Below, piece after piece: positions 18,860-28,404 of a DNA stretch of 64,000 nt. Numbering within the stretch: position 1 is the first letter of the stretch; each line of letters opens with the position of its first letter. A model generated the notes under the pieces. That model did no database searches. It was not told the origin of the DNA and was given only the letters and a program-made list of their open reading frames with translations. Source of the DNA: Gleimia europaea ACS-120-V-Col10b (GTDB lineage Bacteria; Actinomycetota; Actinomycetes; Actinomycetales; Actinomycetaceae). The stretch spans positions 62,001 to 126,000 of the forward strand of contig NZ_KE150267.1 in the NCBI RefSeq assembly GCF_000411155.1, given 5' to 3'. The translations under genes and the position numbers were made by a program.

Positions 18860-18935
18860 GCTTCTATTAGACCGGATGGGGCGGACAAAATTCTGGACGC
18901 CCTGCCTCGCAATTTTTTAATCAACGCGCGTAGCC

Positions 18936-18941
18936 TAAACT
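18936..18941 (+). promoter_or_regulatory. -10 box of a probable leaderless ychF transcript
   Basis: TAAACT ends 6 nt before the GTG at 18948. The arrangement is the same as at the DUF3039 gene and pncB. Confidence 0.5.
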
Positions 18942-18947
18942 ATAGGC

Positions 18948-20033
18948 GTGGCTTTGACTATTGGTATTGCAGGACTTCCTAACGTTGGGAAGTCGACGTT
19001 GTTCAATGCGCTGACTCGCGCAACCGTTTTGGCGGCGAACTACCCATTCGCAACGATTGAGCCGAATATTGGTGTGGTTCCACTTCCGGATGAACGGTTG
19101 AAAGAGCTTGCCGACATTTTCGGGTCCGAAAAGATCATTAATGCGACTGTGTCTTTTGTTGATATTGCGGGGATTGTGCGGGGTGCTTCCGAAGGTGAAG
19201 GCTTGGGTAACCAGTTCCTCGCTAATATTCGTGAGGCCGACGCGATTTGCCAGGTGACGCGCGCGTTTGCCGATCCTGATGTTGTCCACGTCGACGGTAA
19301 AGTGTCGCCCAAGGACGATATCGAGACGGTCTCAACTGAGCTCATGCTTGCCGACATGCAAACCCTTGAACGTCAGCTACCGAAGCTTGAAAAAGAAGTG
19401 CGGGGCAAGCGCATTGAGCCGGAGTACTTGTCTACCGCGCAGGCGTGTCTCGAAATGCTGGAGCGAGGCACACTCATCTCCGCAGGTATGAAGGCTGCTG
19501 GCCTTGACCCGGCCATCGTTAAGTCGTTCCAGCTGATGACGGCGAAGCCTTTTATCTATGTATTTAACACGGACAGCGAGGGCCTTGAGGACGAGACGAA
19601 AATGGCGGAGCTGCGCGAGCTTGTTGCTCCAGCGGAGGCCGTGTTCTTGGACGCCCAGTTTGAGTCGGAGCTGGTGGAGCTTGACGAGGACGAGGCTCGC
19701 GAGATGCTTGGCGAGGTTGGCCAGGAAGAATCCGGCTTGGATAAGCTTGCGCGAGTTGGTTTTGACACGCTTGGTTTGCAAACCTATTTGACGGCTGGCC
19801 CGAAGGAAGCTCGCGCGTGGACGATCCGCAAAGGCTGGACGGCGCCCCAGGCTGCTGGCGTGATTCACACGGACTTTGAGCGCGGCTTTATTAAGGCCGA
19901 GGTCGTCTCGTTCGCGGATCTAGTGAAGGCCGGCTCGATCGCGGAGGCCCGCGCTGAAGGCCTGCTACGCCTGGAAGGCAAAGACTACGTGATGCAAGAC
20001 GGCGACGTGGTGGAGTTCAAGTTCAACGTTTAG
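18948..20033 (+). CDS. ychF: YchF/OLA1 family ATPase
   Basis: Ribosome-associated P-loop protein of the Obg group that prefers ATP. Walker A GLPNVGKS is at residues 8-15. The switch region ATIEPN and Walker B FVDIAGIVRGASEGEGLG follow. The helical insertion lies at about 130-200, and the C-terminal TGS domain has FIKAEVVSFADL and DVVEFKFNV. It is 361 residues long. GTG start without a ribosome site, 6 nt after a -10 box. Confidence 0.96.
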   Translation: MALTIGIAGLPNVGKSTLFNALTRATVLAANYPFATIEPNIGVVPLPDERLKELADIFGSEKIINATVSFVDIAGIVRGASEGEGLGNQFLANIREADAICQVTRAFADPDVVHVDGKVSPKDDIETVSTELMLADMQTLERQLPKLEKEVRGKRIEPEYLSTAQACLEMLERGTLISAGMKAAGLDPAIVKSFQLMTAKPFIYVFNTDSEGLEDETKMAELRELVAPAEAVFLDAQFESELVELDEDEAREMLGEVGQEESGLDKLARVGFDTLGLQTYLTAGPKEARAWTIRKGWTAPQAAGVIHTDFERGFIKAEVVSFADLVKAGSIAEARAEGLLRLEGKDYVMQDGDVVEFKFNV

Positions 20034-20053
20034 GACTCAATCCGGTTTTTCGC

Positions 20054-20916
20054 CTAGGGCGGCTTCGGGTTTCCGAGGCCGCCTTTTGCGTCCTGCGCTC
20101 GCTCAAGGTCTGCATCCGGAACGCGAAGACAGTATCGTTGTGAACCGTTAATAAACTCGTCGGATCCCACATAATTACGGATCCAAGACGAGGCTAGCGA
20201 TGAAATGCCGTTAAGGTGCTCTTTCTCCGGCACCGTGAGTAGGAGATTCCCCCCCCCATACGTAGCCTGAGAGCCTTTTATTATTTTGGTAGCTCTGAGC
20301 TCACCGGGCGCGATCGAGGCCCAACGTATACACACGGTGCATCTAATAAGTATCCATTTATTTGGGATACGTTTGTGCGAATATCCTCATGGAAATATGC
20401 TTGGGCGCATTTGAGATGGGACGCAGGCTTACAACCACAACCGTGACGCCGGCGTTGAACTTGGCATTATTCCCCCATTTAAATGAGGTATAGGCGTACC
20501 CGATCTCTACGTCTTGTTCGTGAAGCAGGGGGACAGGAGACCGACGTGTTCGCCCTGGGGAATGGAGTTGGTAGAAACAAAGGCCAGCTCGGCACGGGTG
20601 CCGGAGATGTAGCGGCGCCCTTGATAAACCAGAGAGAAATGTAGTCGAGCTTCTTCGGGTACTTGGAGCTACCGAAAACCACCGGGTAATCCGCCTTCTG
20701 CTCTGTGGTCTGCATGCTCGATCCCACATATGGTGGGTTGCCGATCAGGTAGATCTCGTCTTCGCCGTTGTTCGGGCAGGCCTCGTCCCAGTCTAGGTGC
20801 GTGGCGTTACCAGCGTGGATCTAACCTGTTTCTTTCAAGGGGATGAGGGGGATGGAGATGCCGAACTGCTTCTTGAACTCGCGGTTCATTTGGAGTATCC
20901 CTTTGAGCACTTGTTC
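20054..20916 (-). pseudogene. Decayed type IIG/MmeI-like DNA methyltransferase fragment
   Basis: Conceptual translation of the minus strand gives, in order, QMNREFKKQFG, a TAG stop, IHAGNATHLDWDEACP, the catalytic GNPPYVGSSMQ, then after a frameshift EIGYAYTSFKWGNNAKFNAGV, and in another frame WIRNYVGSDEFINGSQRYCL. This is the order found in large YeeA/MmeI-type SAM-dependent DNA methyltransferases: motif IV NPPY, the conserved middle, then the target-recognition region. The N-terminal nuclease/helical part and the C-terminal end are missing, and at least one nonsense codon and two frameshifts are present. It is a dead remnant beside the iron-uptake island. Confidence 0.85.
20057..20087 (+). 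terminator. Terminator of ychF
   Basis: GGCGGC-TTCGG and CCGAG-GCCGCC pair around GTTT, followed by TTTT. It marks the border between conserved core genes and the decayed methyltransferase. Confidence 0.85.
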
Positions 20917-20945
20917 TCAAATATCCTATTTTCAACATGCCGGCC

Positions 20946-20975
20946 TTGCGCAATTAAAGTGGTAGCGCGTATGCT
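20946..20975 (+). promoter_or_regulatory. Candidate promoter of the iron-uptake operon
   Basis: TTGCGC (20946-20951) and TATGCT (20970-20975) are 18 bases apart. The expected start of transcription falls at the edge of the DtxR-type box. Confidence 0.5.
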
Positions 20976-20986
20976 CATACTGGTTA

Positions 20987-21005
20987 TTAGGTTAGGCTAA
21001 CAAAA
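20987..21005. promoter_or_regulatory. DtxR/IdeR-type iron box upstream of the FTR1 gene
   Basis: TTAGGTTAGGCTAACAAAA matches the known 19-base DtxR/IdeR consensus TTAGGTTAGSCTAACCTAA at 17 positions. It lies between the -10 box and the ribosome site of the FTR1 gene, where a bound repressor would block transcription in high iron. Confidence 0.85.
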
Positions 21006-21020
21006 GCTGGAGGGCGAATG

Positions 21021-22652
21021 ATGGCGTTTTCGCCTAGCAGTGCATCGGGCGTGCGAATATCGAAGATTTTAGCGATTTTCCTCTTTGTGGGAGTGTTCTT
21101 CGCTCTTTCTTCGTCTCTTACGGCGAATGCACAAGAAGAAGAGGATTGGCAGCCGGTAGTAACAAAAATGGAAGAGTACCTGGAGGGTATTCCTGCCGAG
21201 TATGCTTCGGGAGATTCTAAGGCAGTTCAACACTCCATCAGAAAAGCTTACTATGATACTTACCAGGTTTCCGGCCTTGAAGATCAAATTCGCCACAGGC
21301 TCGGGCGGGACAGGCAAGAAGACTTTGTTGCAGTTTTGCTAAACGTGCGCACGCTTTCCAATGCGGGGGCACCTCAAGACGAGGTCGCACAAGCGGTAAA
21401 AACTGCCATTGACCATCTAAATAAAGACGTTGCCGAACTTGCCACCACTAAGACTATTTCAGATCAGTGGACTAGGGTAGCCCAAGCAATCGTGGAAAAT
21501 ATTGACACCTCTGTTAAAGAGTACGGCGCGGGTGATGTGGATAAGGGCTACAAGCACGCTACCGCTGCCTACTTACAACACTATGAAGCCGAGGGGCTAG
21601 AGAAGGCAACAATCTCCTACATAGGGCAGGGGCGAGTTTCTGAAGTTGAAAACGGATTCCGAGATCTGCGTCAGGGAATTCGTGGCGGATTGGCACACGA
21701 TGAAGTTGTCAAGATAGCTGAAAACTTAAAGTCAATGGTGAATGAGGACGCCACTGAGCTGGACAAGCTGGCTGGTTCCAATGAGGGACTTGGGTGGAAA
21801 GGATTCTTTGCCTCGTTCCTAATTCTGCTGCGTGAGGGTGCTGAAGCCCTCCTGGTTGTGGCTGCTGTTATTACCTATGCTATGAAGGCAAAGCGTAAGG
21901 ATCAGGTAGCTGGAATCATAGTCGGCGTGGTCGCAGCCATCGTCTTGTCGGTAATGATCGCTATAGTGCTGGCTCGCCTCACATCAAACGTTTCAGGGTT
22001 GGCACAAGAGTTGATCGAGGGCTTTACCGGTATTGCTGCGGTGCTGATGCTCATATACGTTTCCAACTGGATCTTCTCCAAGTCTCATGGGGCCAAATGG
22101 AATGAGTACATGCAATCTGTTGCCGGATCTAAGACTCAGTCGGGTGGCGTATTCGGACTAGCGTTGGTTGCGTTCCTGGCGGTGTTGCGTGAGGGCGCGG
22201 AAACCATATTGTTCTTCTCTCCTATACTCACCGCGGCGCGTTCCGGTTCGGATTACGCATTCATTTGGCTTGGGGTGGGAGTTGCACTAGTCATTTTGAT
22301 AATCCTATTCCTACTGGTGTGGGTATTTGGAGTTCGTCTACCAATCAGGAAGTTCTTCCGGTGGACTTCGGTTCTGTTGGGCGTGTTGGCAGTTACCATT
22401 GCGGGTGGTGCTGCTAAAGAGTTCCAGGATGCAACTTGGCTGCATACAACTGACGTTCCGGGCGTACCGGAAATAGCTGTGCTTGGTCTTTACCCAACTG
22501 TTCAGACTTTGGTGGCACAGGCAATTGTGGTTGTAATTCTCATAATTTTGGCTGTTGTGCAATATCGCATCAGCAAAAACACAAAACGGGAGAGCTGTGC
22601 TAGCGCAACAAATAACGAACAAAGATCGGTGAAAGATACAACTTCTGTTTAG
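21021..22652 (+). CDS. FTR1-family iron permease with extracytoplasmic domain
   Basis: Membrane permease for ferric iron, of the EfeU/FetM/FTR1 group. The N-terminal signal/anchor segment (about 12-38) is followed by an external helical domain to about 260. A seven-helix permease core contains two REGAE motifs, near residues 271 (REGAEALL) and 389 (REGAETIL), whose glutamates carry iron in this family. It is 543 residues long. GGAGGG lies 6 bases before the second of two adjacent ATGs. It is the first gene after a DtxR-type box and heads the iron cluster with the P19-like lipoprotein. Confidence 0.92.
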   Translation: MAFSPSSASGVRISKILAIFLFVGVFFALSSSLTANAQEEEDWQPVVTKMEEYLEGIPAEYASGDSKAVQHSIRKAYYDTYQVSGLEDQIRHRLGRDRQEDFVAVLLNVRTLSNAGAPQDEVAQAVKTAIDHLNKDVAELATTKTISDQWTRVAQAIVENIDTSVKEYGAGDVDKGYKHATAAYLQHYEAEGLEKATISYIGQGRVSEVENGFRDLRQGIRGGLAHDEVVKIAENLKSMVNEDATELDKLAGSNEGLGWKGFFASFLILLREGAEALLVVAAVITYAMKAKRKDQVAGIIVGVVAAIVLSVMIAIVLARLTSNVSGLAQELIEGFTGIAAVLMLIYVSNWIFSKSHGAKWNEYMQSVAGSKTQSGGVFGLALVAFLAVLREGAETILFFSPILTAARSGSDYAFIWLGVGVALVILIILFLLVWVFGVRLPIRKFFRWTSVLLGVLAVTIAGGAAKEFQDATWLHTTDVPGVPEIAVLGLYPTVQTLVAQAIVVVILIILAVVQYRISKNTKRESCASATNNEQRSVKDTTSV

Positions 22653-22724
22653 TCAGTAACGTTACATCAGTTCTAACATCTCCAATTTTGGCCGGAAAAT
22701 CCCGAAACACGAAAGGAAAAATAA

Positions 22725-23378
22725 ATGAAGATCAAGAAAGCAATGGTTGCTCTTGGAGCGGCATTCGCGCTTACCTTGAGTCTTGCTGGTTGCTCGAATG
22801 ATTCTGGTGACAAGCCCAAGGATGAAAAGGGTACTTCTGTGCAGAATACCGCCGACGAAAAGAAGAGCTCTGCTGAAAAAGGGCAGGCAGTAGGAATTAA
22901 CGAAATTCCGGTTGGCGATTCAGGCCCGCAGACCAGTGGTCCGTTAACTGTTGATTTGGTTTACTTCCAGGCAATCGACATGGAGCAAGGCTCGGTGCTA
23001 GTACCGCCGGCTTCCGAATCTGACATGCACTTCGAAGTTGACGTTGCTACCAATGAGAAGGCTGCTGAAATCGGTTATGAAGCCGATCAGTTCATGCCTT
23101 ACTTGGAGATAAACGTGAAAATTTATGATCAGGCCACGGGTGGCTTGGTCAAGGATTTAGGGACGATGATGCCCATGGTGGCTTCTGACGGCCCGCACTA
23201 CGGAAATAACATCAAGCTGGAACCGGGCGAGTACCGTGTTGAAGTTGAGATTCCTTCACCTGCTGACAAGTTCATGCTGCACACTGGAAAAGATACCTCC
23301 GCTGTTGACGGGCGTTTCTGGACCGAGCCACTGAAGTTCACTTTCGAAAACTGGAAGTGGGACGGCCAGCTGCTTTAA
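22725..23378 (+). CDS. P19/Tpd-family iron transport lipoprotein
   Basis: Extracytoplasmic metal-binding partner of the FTR1 permease (P19, FetP, Tpd family, Pfam iron-transport). The lipobox is LAGC with lipidated Cys23, followed by a Lys/Glu/Ser linker to about 60. The immunoglobulin-like domain carries family metal-site segments: SDMHFEVDV, the FMPYLEINVKIYD strand and MVASDGPHYGNN. It is 217 residues long. An AAAGGAAAA precedes the ATG. A strong hairpin follows the gene. Confidence 0.9.
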   Translation: MKIKKAMVALGAAFALTLSLAGCSNDSGDKPKDEKGTSVQNTADEKKSSAEKGQAVGINEIPVGDSGPQTSGPLTVDLVYFQAIDMEQGSVLVPPASESDMHFEVDVATNEKAAEIGYEADQFMPYLEINVKIYDQATGGLVKDLGTMMPMVASDGPHYGNNIKLEPGEYRVEVEIPSPADKFMLHTGKDTSAVDGRFWTEPLKFTFENWKWDGQLL

Positions 23379-23387
23379 GCTAACCGC

Positions 23388-23425
23388 GTGTGAGAGCTCG
23401 GGGCATTGCCGCCGAGCTCTCACAC
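23388..23425 (+). terminator. Hairpin after the P19-like gene
   Basis: GTGTGAGAGCTCGG and CCGAGCTCTCACAC form a 14-bp perfect stem. Only a poor T run follows, so it may be a partial terminator or mRNA-stabilising hairpin that sets the FTR1-P19 part above the downstream genes. Confidence 0.7.
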
Positions 23426-23500
23426 TTATGTACAGTTTCATGATCGGTTATTTTAACTAAATAATTTAGTAGCTATTTTTAACTTTTTGCAGGGATTTAC

Positions 23501-24763
23501 ATGTTGGAATTGTTCATTGTTTCAATTCAAACGGCGCTTCCTTTGTGTCTAGCGGTGGGTATTTTGGTAGCCAGCCGAGCTCATGCACCTATGGAGCGAC
23601 AAACGGTTGCCAAACTAACTTTTGCTTCAACCGCTATTGGCCTTTTGGGCGCGGGTGTTTTCACATGGTTGCGGTTGAACACCCCGCACGTTGATATTCC
23701 TGTTTTTACCGCCTGGGCGGGAATCGCGCTGTTTATTACCATGTTCGCGTTTTTGGTAATGCTTTGGTTGTTTGGCGATAGGGATTTGCATGATATAAAC
23801 CAGGGAATGCGCCACCGGGGGCTGACCATAACCGCGATATTGGCTATATGTACCTCTGCTCTTTACTATGCGGTTCCATATTTTTATTCCACCGATTCGA
23901 TTGTGCACACGGGTGGATCAGTTTTTGAAACCGCCTCCCTTTTACGTTTGGCCGGGTTTTCTTTAGGAACAATTTTGGCGGTGGTTGCCTGTTGGGGATA
24001 TGTCCAATGTGCGAAAAAAGTTCCTTGGTGGGTGCGCACCCTAGTCACTTCGGTAGTTTTCATGGCGATGATACTGCCCCGCATGATTTTACTGTATCAA
24101 CAGTTCGCTACGAGGCGGATAGTGCCGTCTTTCCCCGGCCTATTTGACATAGTTTTGTGGATTCAACGCAATGAGGCGATGACTCAGCTGATACTAGTGT
24201 TTCTAATTGCTTTCCCTGGTTTTATAGCGCTGTGGACGCAGGTTAAAAAACCTCCACATAATCCTGCAGAGCGCCGTTTACAAAAAGCAGACACCATAAG
24301 CCGCCGTCAATTTTTTGGTTTATCTTCGGTCCTTGCAATTGCGTTTGCCTGGTCGTTGACGGATGGAAAGAGACGCTCAGAGTATGTTCCTGAACTAACA
24401 GATTTGGAAGCCACGACCTTGGAAGGCGATTTTGTATACGTGGATCGTCTGCTGGTTTCTGATGGTCACCTACATCGTTTTGGGTACAAAACAGCAAACG
24501 GAGTGGAAGTTAGATTTTTGGTGGTGCGCAAAAATGAGGTCGCTTTTGGCGTAGGTTTAGATGCCTGTGAAATTTGCGGAGATTCGGGATATTACGAAGA
24601 TAAGGGAAAAATAATTTGTTCTAAGTGTGACGTGATGATGAACGTGCAAACCATTGGATTCCCTGGCGGTTGCAACCCGATCCCAATCAAATATGAGGTG
24701 GAAGATACTCGCTTAAAGTTTTTCGCTGAAGAGTTAGAAAGCCACGAGAAGGTGTTTAGCTGA
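23501..24763 (+). CDS. DUF2318 Fe-S-type membrane protein of the iron-uptake cluster
   Basis: Homologous in type to the DUF2318 gene next to P19 in Campylobacter and to others in FTR1 clusters; a redox role is suspected. The N-terminal 265 residues contain about eight membrane helices. A soluble C-terminal domain (about 300-420) has the cysteine pattern DACEICGDSGY, ICSKCDVMMN and GFPGGCNPIP. These residues could hold a metal or Fe-S centre. AGGGA precedes the ATG. The next gene begins two bases after its stop. Confidence 0.88.
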   Translation: MLELFIVSIQTALPLCLAVGILVASRAHAPMERQTVAKLTFASTAIGLLGAGVFTWLRLNTPHVDIPVFTAWAGIALFITMFAFLVMLWLFGDRDLHDINQGMRHRGLTITAILAICTSALYYAVPYFYSTDSIVHTGGSVFETASLLRLAGFSLGTILAVVACWGYVQCAKKVPWWVRTLVTSVVFMAMILPRMILLYQQFATRRIVPSFPGLFDIVLWIQRNEAMTQLILVFLIAFPGFIALWTQVKKPPHNPAERRLQKADTISRRQFFGLSSVLAIAFAWSLTDGKRRSEYVPELTDLEATTLEGDFVYVDRLLVSDGHLHRFGYKTANGVEVRFLVVRKNEVAFGVGLDACEICGDSGYYEDKGKIICSKCDVMMNVQTIGFPGGCNPIPIKYEVEDTRLKFFAEELESHEKVFS

Positions 24764-24764
24764 T

Positions 24765-26039
24765 ATGTTTTTCTGGATTATGATAGCCCGCGCATTGCGT
24801 AGGCAGGCAGTTAAACGCCTGATGATAGCTGTGACAGTAATGTTGGGTGCTTCCCTTACAACATCGATGCTGGCGGTGATGTTTGATGTTGGAGATAAAG
24901 TACAAGAAGAACTCAGCTCTTATGGTTCCAATTTGCAGGTTCTTCCCCAAGGTAGGGCAATGGCCGCGGATTTGTACAATATTGACTCTTCCGAGCAGGG
25001 TGGCGGCGCGCTGCGGGAAGATGAATTACCGAATATGAAAACCATATTTTGGACGTACAATATTGAAAACTTCACTCCCTATTTGGAAACAAAGCTTGAA
25101 GTAGACGGTAAAGAGGAGCAGGTGCGGGGTACCTGGTTTGATAAAGAACTCGCCATTCCAACCGGAGAAAAGGTTATGACGGGTATGGACGGCATGCGGG
25201 AATGGTGGAAATGGGAGGGAACTTGGGGAAAGACGCCTAAAGAGGTAATAGTGGGTTCCCGTATTGCTACAAAGAATGATTGGAAAGTTGACGATACTTT
25301 ACAAATTCGTGATAAAAACGGTGATGTTGTCGATGTAGTTATTTCCGGAATTTTTACGGGCGGAGATGCAGAAGATTCGCAAATATATGCAGATCTTGAT
25401 CTGGTTCAACAGCTTACCGGGCGGGATAATGAGGTTGATCGGGTAGAGGTACGCGCAATTACTACGCCGGATAATGATCTGTCTCGTAAAGCTGCTGAAG
25501 ATCCTACATTGCTCACTTTGGACGAGTGGGAAACATGGTATTGCACGGCCTATGTTTCCTCTATTGCCTATCAGATAGAGGAAGTTATGACCAACGCAGT
25601 GGCTAAGCCCGTACGTCAAGTTGCAGATACTGAGGGGGAGATACTTAATAAAACTGAGCTTATTATGGCTTTTGTTGCCCTATTTGCAGTGATTGGATCG
25701 TCTTTAGGGATTGCGAATTTGGTGTTCGCTTCGGTTATGGAGCGTTCACGTGAAATTGGTTTAATGAAGGCTATAGGTGCACGAAACCGAGAAATTATTC
25801 GACTCATGTTGGCAGAGGTTCTTATCGTTGGGTTGTTTGGCGGAGTTGTTGGATTTGCTTTAGGTTTCGGATTGGCTCAACTAATCGGACACATTGTTTT
25901 TGGATCCGCTATAGCTATGCGGCCAATTGTGGCCCCTCTAATGGCGTTAATTGTGTTTGTAACCGTACTTTTGGGATCTTTGCCTGCCATCCGTTCACTG
26001 GTACGTGTGCAGCCGGCCCAAGTGTTGCACGGGAGGTAA
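24765..26039 (+). CDS. FtsX/MacB-type ABC permease, first of three
   Basis: Membrane subunit of a MacB-like ABC system. One N-terminal helix (about 20-42) is followed by an external MacB-PCD-like domain (about 50-280) and a C-terminal FtsX domain with three helices and the SREIGLMKAIGARNREIIRLML coupling segment. It is 424 residues long. It is tightly packed between the DUF2318 gene and the second permease. Such paired permeases with one ATPase stand next to FTR1-P19 in Campylobacter and Bifidobacterium; the transported substance is unknown. Confidence 0.87.
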   Translation: MFFWIMIARALRRQAVKRLMIAVTVMLGASLTTSMLAVMFDVGDKVQEELSSYGSNLQVLPQGRAMAADLYNIDSSEQGGGALREDELPNMKTIFWTYNIENFTPYLETKLEVDGKEEQVRGTWFDKELAIPTGEKVMTGMDGMREWWKWEGTWGKTPKEVIVGSRIATKNDWKVDDTLQIRDKNGDVVDVVISGIFTGGDAEDSQIYADLDLVQQLTGRDNEVDRVEVRAITTPDNDLSRKAAEDPTLLTLDEWETWYCTAYVSSIAYQIEEVMTNAVAKPVRQVADTEGEILNKTELIMAFVALFAVIGSSLGIANLVFASVMERSREIGLMKAIGARNREIIRLMLAEVLIVGLFGGVVGFALGFGLAQLIGHIVFGSAIAMRPIVAPLMALIVFVTVLLGSLPAIRSLVRVQPAQVLHGR

Positions 26040-26041
26040 CC

Positions 26042-27172
26042 GTGAAGAATAAGCATACTGCGATGTATTTGCGCATGATCTGGAAGGCGTTTTTAAATCG
26101 GATTACCCGTGTTTTCATTGCCTCCCTGTCAATAGCGGTGGGGGGTACAACTTTGGCCGCATTGGGTTTGGTGGCCTTCACTGTTCCGGCCCAAATGAGT
26201 AAGGAGTTGCGTGCGTTTGGTGCCAATATGGTTATATTGCCTGATTCTTCAGAAAACCTTACGGATGGCACATTGCAGGAAACTGATTCCATAGTTGGCA
26301 ACAGCGTACTTAAACGCGCCGGATACCAGTATGGAAACCTACTATACAATCAGCAGCCATTGCAGGTAATGGCAACGGATTTGGACGCTGTGCAAGGTGT
26401 CCGCCCATATTGGAACTTAGATGGGAAAATGCCTGCTAATGATGATGAATTCTTGGTGGGCGCAGATGTGGCTACGCGTTATCGTTTCTCAATTGGGGAT
26501 GAGGTTGGTCTGATGCAACCCACGTCTGAAAATGCGGTCTCTAAACAGATGAAGGTTTCCGGAATTATTCACACCGGAGGGCCGGAAGACGAGCAGATAG
26601 TAATGAGCACTAAAACACTAAGTGAATTTTTAGGAGATCGTGGTTATGACATCATCGAGTACTCAATAGATGCAGACTCTAAAGTAATTGCGCAATACGC
26701 CAAACAAATAAACACTAAAGTAAAAAATGCTGACGCTCAAGTAGTACGCCGTATTTCAGAGGCGGAAACCGGAATCGCCACCACTTTGCGTACCTTAATT
26801 TGGATAGTTTCGGCAATAATATCGCTGCTCACCTTGATAGCGGTTTCCACAACTCTTAATTCGATAATTTCTGAACGCTCCAAGGAAATCGGATTGAAGA
26901 AGGCTCTTGGTGCACTGCCCGGTGATGTTATGCGCGAATTCGTAGGAGAATCGCTTATGCTGGGAGTATTCGGGGGGACGTTAGGTGCAGCTACAGGGGT
27001 GTGGATCGCAGCGGAAATATCACGCCGTGTGTTTGCCATAAACCTGAATATAAATTGGTGGGTCGTGCCAATAACACTCATATTTTCAATAGTCATAGCG
27101 ATGCTGGGCTGTTTGATGCCAGCACGCAGAATCACCAAAATAGATCCTTCACAAGTTCTAGGGGGAGAATAA
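26042..27172 (+). CDS. FtsX/MacB-type ABC permease, second of three
   Basis: Same layout as the preceding gene: helix at about 20-42, an external domain, and a C-terminal FtsX domain with SKEIGLKKALGALPGDVM. It is 376 residues long. The GTG start at 26042 has GGGAGGT upstream and lies two bases after the previous stop. Its stop codon overlaps the ATG of the ATPase by one base, so permease and ATPase are translationally coupled. The two permeases probably form a heterodimer. Confidence 0.87.
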   Translation: MKNKHTAMYLRMIWKAFLNRITRVFIASLSIAVGGTTLAALGLVAFTVPAQMSKELRAFGANMVILPDSSENLTDGTLQETDSIVGNSVLKRAGYQYGNLLYNQQPLQVMATDLDAVQGVRPYWNLDGKMPANDDEFLVGADVATRYRFSIGDEVGLMQPTSENAVSKQMKVSGIIHTGGPEDEQIVMSTKTLSEFLGDRGYDIIEYSIDADSKVIAQYAKQINTKVKNADAQVVRRISEAETGIATTLRTLIWIVSAIISLLTLIAVSTTLNSIISERSKEIGLKKALGALPGDVMREFVGESLMLGVFGGTLGAATGVWIAAEISRRVFAINLNINWWVVPITLIFSIVIAMLGCLMPARRITKIDPSQVLGGE

Positions 27173-27885
27173 TGCCCGCAGATTCTATATATTCAGTACG
27201 CTCGGCTAGTCGGCACTACGGCGATCTTGCGGCACTCGACAACGTGAGCTTGGAAATTCCGCGTGGTCAATGGCTTTCCATAGTGGGCCCATCTGGTTCG
27301 GGGAAATCGACCCTGATGAATATTTTGGGTTGTTTGGATTCACCCACTTCGGGTGAGGTTCTTTTAGAAGGCGACCGCCTAGATAAAATGGGCGAGGTGG
27401 AGCTGGCAGATGTACGCCGTCATAAAATCGGCCTAGTGTTCCAACAGTTCCATCTTGTTAAACACCTAACAGCTGTGGAAAACGTGATGTTGGCGCAGTA
27501 CTATCATTCGGTTCCTGATGAGCAGGAAGCGCTTGAAGCACTGGAACAGGTGGGGATGAAAGACAGAGCTACGCATCTACCTCATGAACTTTCTGGAGGG
27601 GAGCAACAGCGTGTTTGTGTGGCCAGAGCTTTGATAAATCGTCCGGCCGTGATACTCGCTGATGAACCCACCGGAAATTTAGATGAGACTAATGAAAAAA
27701 TAGTTATAGATTTCTTTCATCGCCTGCATGAAGAGGGAACAACTTTGGTAGTGGTAACGCATGATGCCGAAGTGGCTGCACAAGGGCAGCGGCAAATAAT
27801 TTTAGAGCACGGGCGAATTGCCCAAGAGGTTACCGATCTGGCCGATTCTCCTATAAAAGAATTACGTTTCGGTGAAACTTATTAA
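27172..27885 (+). CDS. MacB/LolD-type ABC transporter ATPase
   Basis: Cytoplasmic ATPase driving the two preceding permeases. It has Walker A GPSGSGKS near residue 40, Q-loop FQQFHLV, signature LSGGEQQRV, Walker B VILADEPTGNLD and the H-loop VVTHD. It is 237 residues long from the ATG at 27172, which overlaps the permease stop and has GGGGGAG upstream. A longer frame upstream is a shadow of the permease gene. It belongs to the LolD/MacB class by its PTGNLD motif. Confidence 0.93.
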   Translation: MPADSIYSVRSASRHYGDLAALDNVSLEIPRGQWLSIVGPSGSGKSTLMNILGCLDSPTSGEVLLEGDRLDKMGEVELADVRRHKIGLVFQQFHLVKHLTAVENVMLAQYYHSVPDEQEALEALEQVGMKDRATHLPHELSGGEQQRVCVARALINRPAVILADEPTGNLDETNEKIVIDFFHRLHEEGTTLVVVTHDAEVAAQGQRQIILEHGRIAQEVTDLADSPIKELRFGETY

Positions 27886-27945
27886 CAGGAGCCGAATAAT
27901 CACAAAATGCCAAATATTTAAAAGTTAGAAAACTTGGAGGGCCTT

Positions 27946-28389
27946 ATGGGAAGTTCCCGATTGTTAGCTATAGCAGCGATTGTGGGAGTTGCAGTACTTG
28001 GCGGGTGCTCGGCCGATGTGCCGGCTGCAAACACTTTGCCAGATGGGGAATATGAAGGAGTTTCACAAAAAGAAGCTGATGGTTCTTACGGCACAGTGAA
28101 TTTCACAATTAGTGGAGGAAAAGTCACTAAGGCAAACTTTTTAGTAAAGGATGCTGATGGTACGCCCCATGATGAAGATTATGGTTTGGGAACCGATGGC
28201 AAAGCACATGATCCGATTTTTTATCAAAGAGCGCAAGACGCGATAAAGCACGAAAATAGCTATGTGCAAAAGTTCCAGGAGACGTCGGATCAAAATCAGG
28301 TTGAGCGCATCGCTGGTGGATCTCTTTCACACAGATTATTCATGCAGGCGGTTGAAGACGCCGTGCTTAACGCTGGCGCCGAAAAGTAA
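27946..28389 (+). CDS. FMN-binding domain lipoprotein
   Basis: Extracytoplasmic electron carrier candidate. The signal peptide ends in the lipobox LGGC (Cys21). A single FMN-binding domain of about 110 residues follows with GTVNFTISGGKV and the late segment ERIAGGSLS. That segment lies where other members have the flavinylated SGAT motif, so Ser in AGGS would be the attachment site; the match is imperfect. The ATG at 27946 has TTGGAGGG upstream. The ApbE gene follows directly. Inferred role: passing electrons outside the membrane to reduce ferric iron for the permease. Confidence 0.8.
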   Translation: MGSSRLLAIAAIVGVAVLGGCSADVPAANTLPDGEYEGVSQKEADGSYGTVNFTISGGKVTKANFLVKDADGTPHDEDYGLGTDGKAHDPIFYQRAQDAIKHENSYVQKFQETSDQNQVERIAGGSLSHRLFMQAVEDAVLNAGAEK

Positions 28390-28404
28390 GACCCGGTAAT
28401 CTGA

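Noticed and set aside
20054..20335. 93-residue ORF as a separate hypothetical gene
   Set aside because: It is a piece of the decayed methyltransferase, recognised by the FINGSQRYCL segment.
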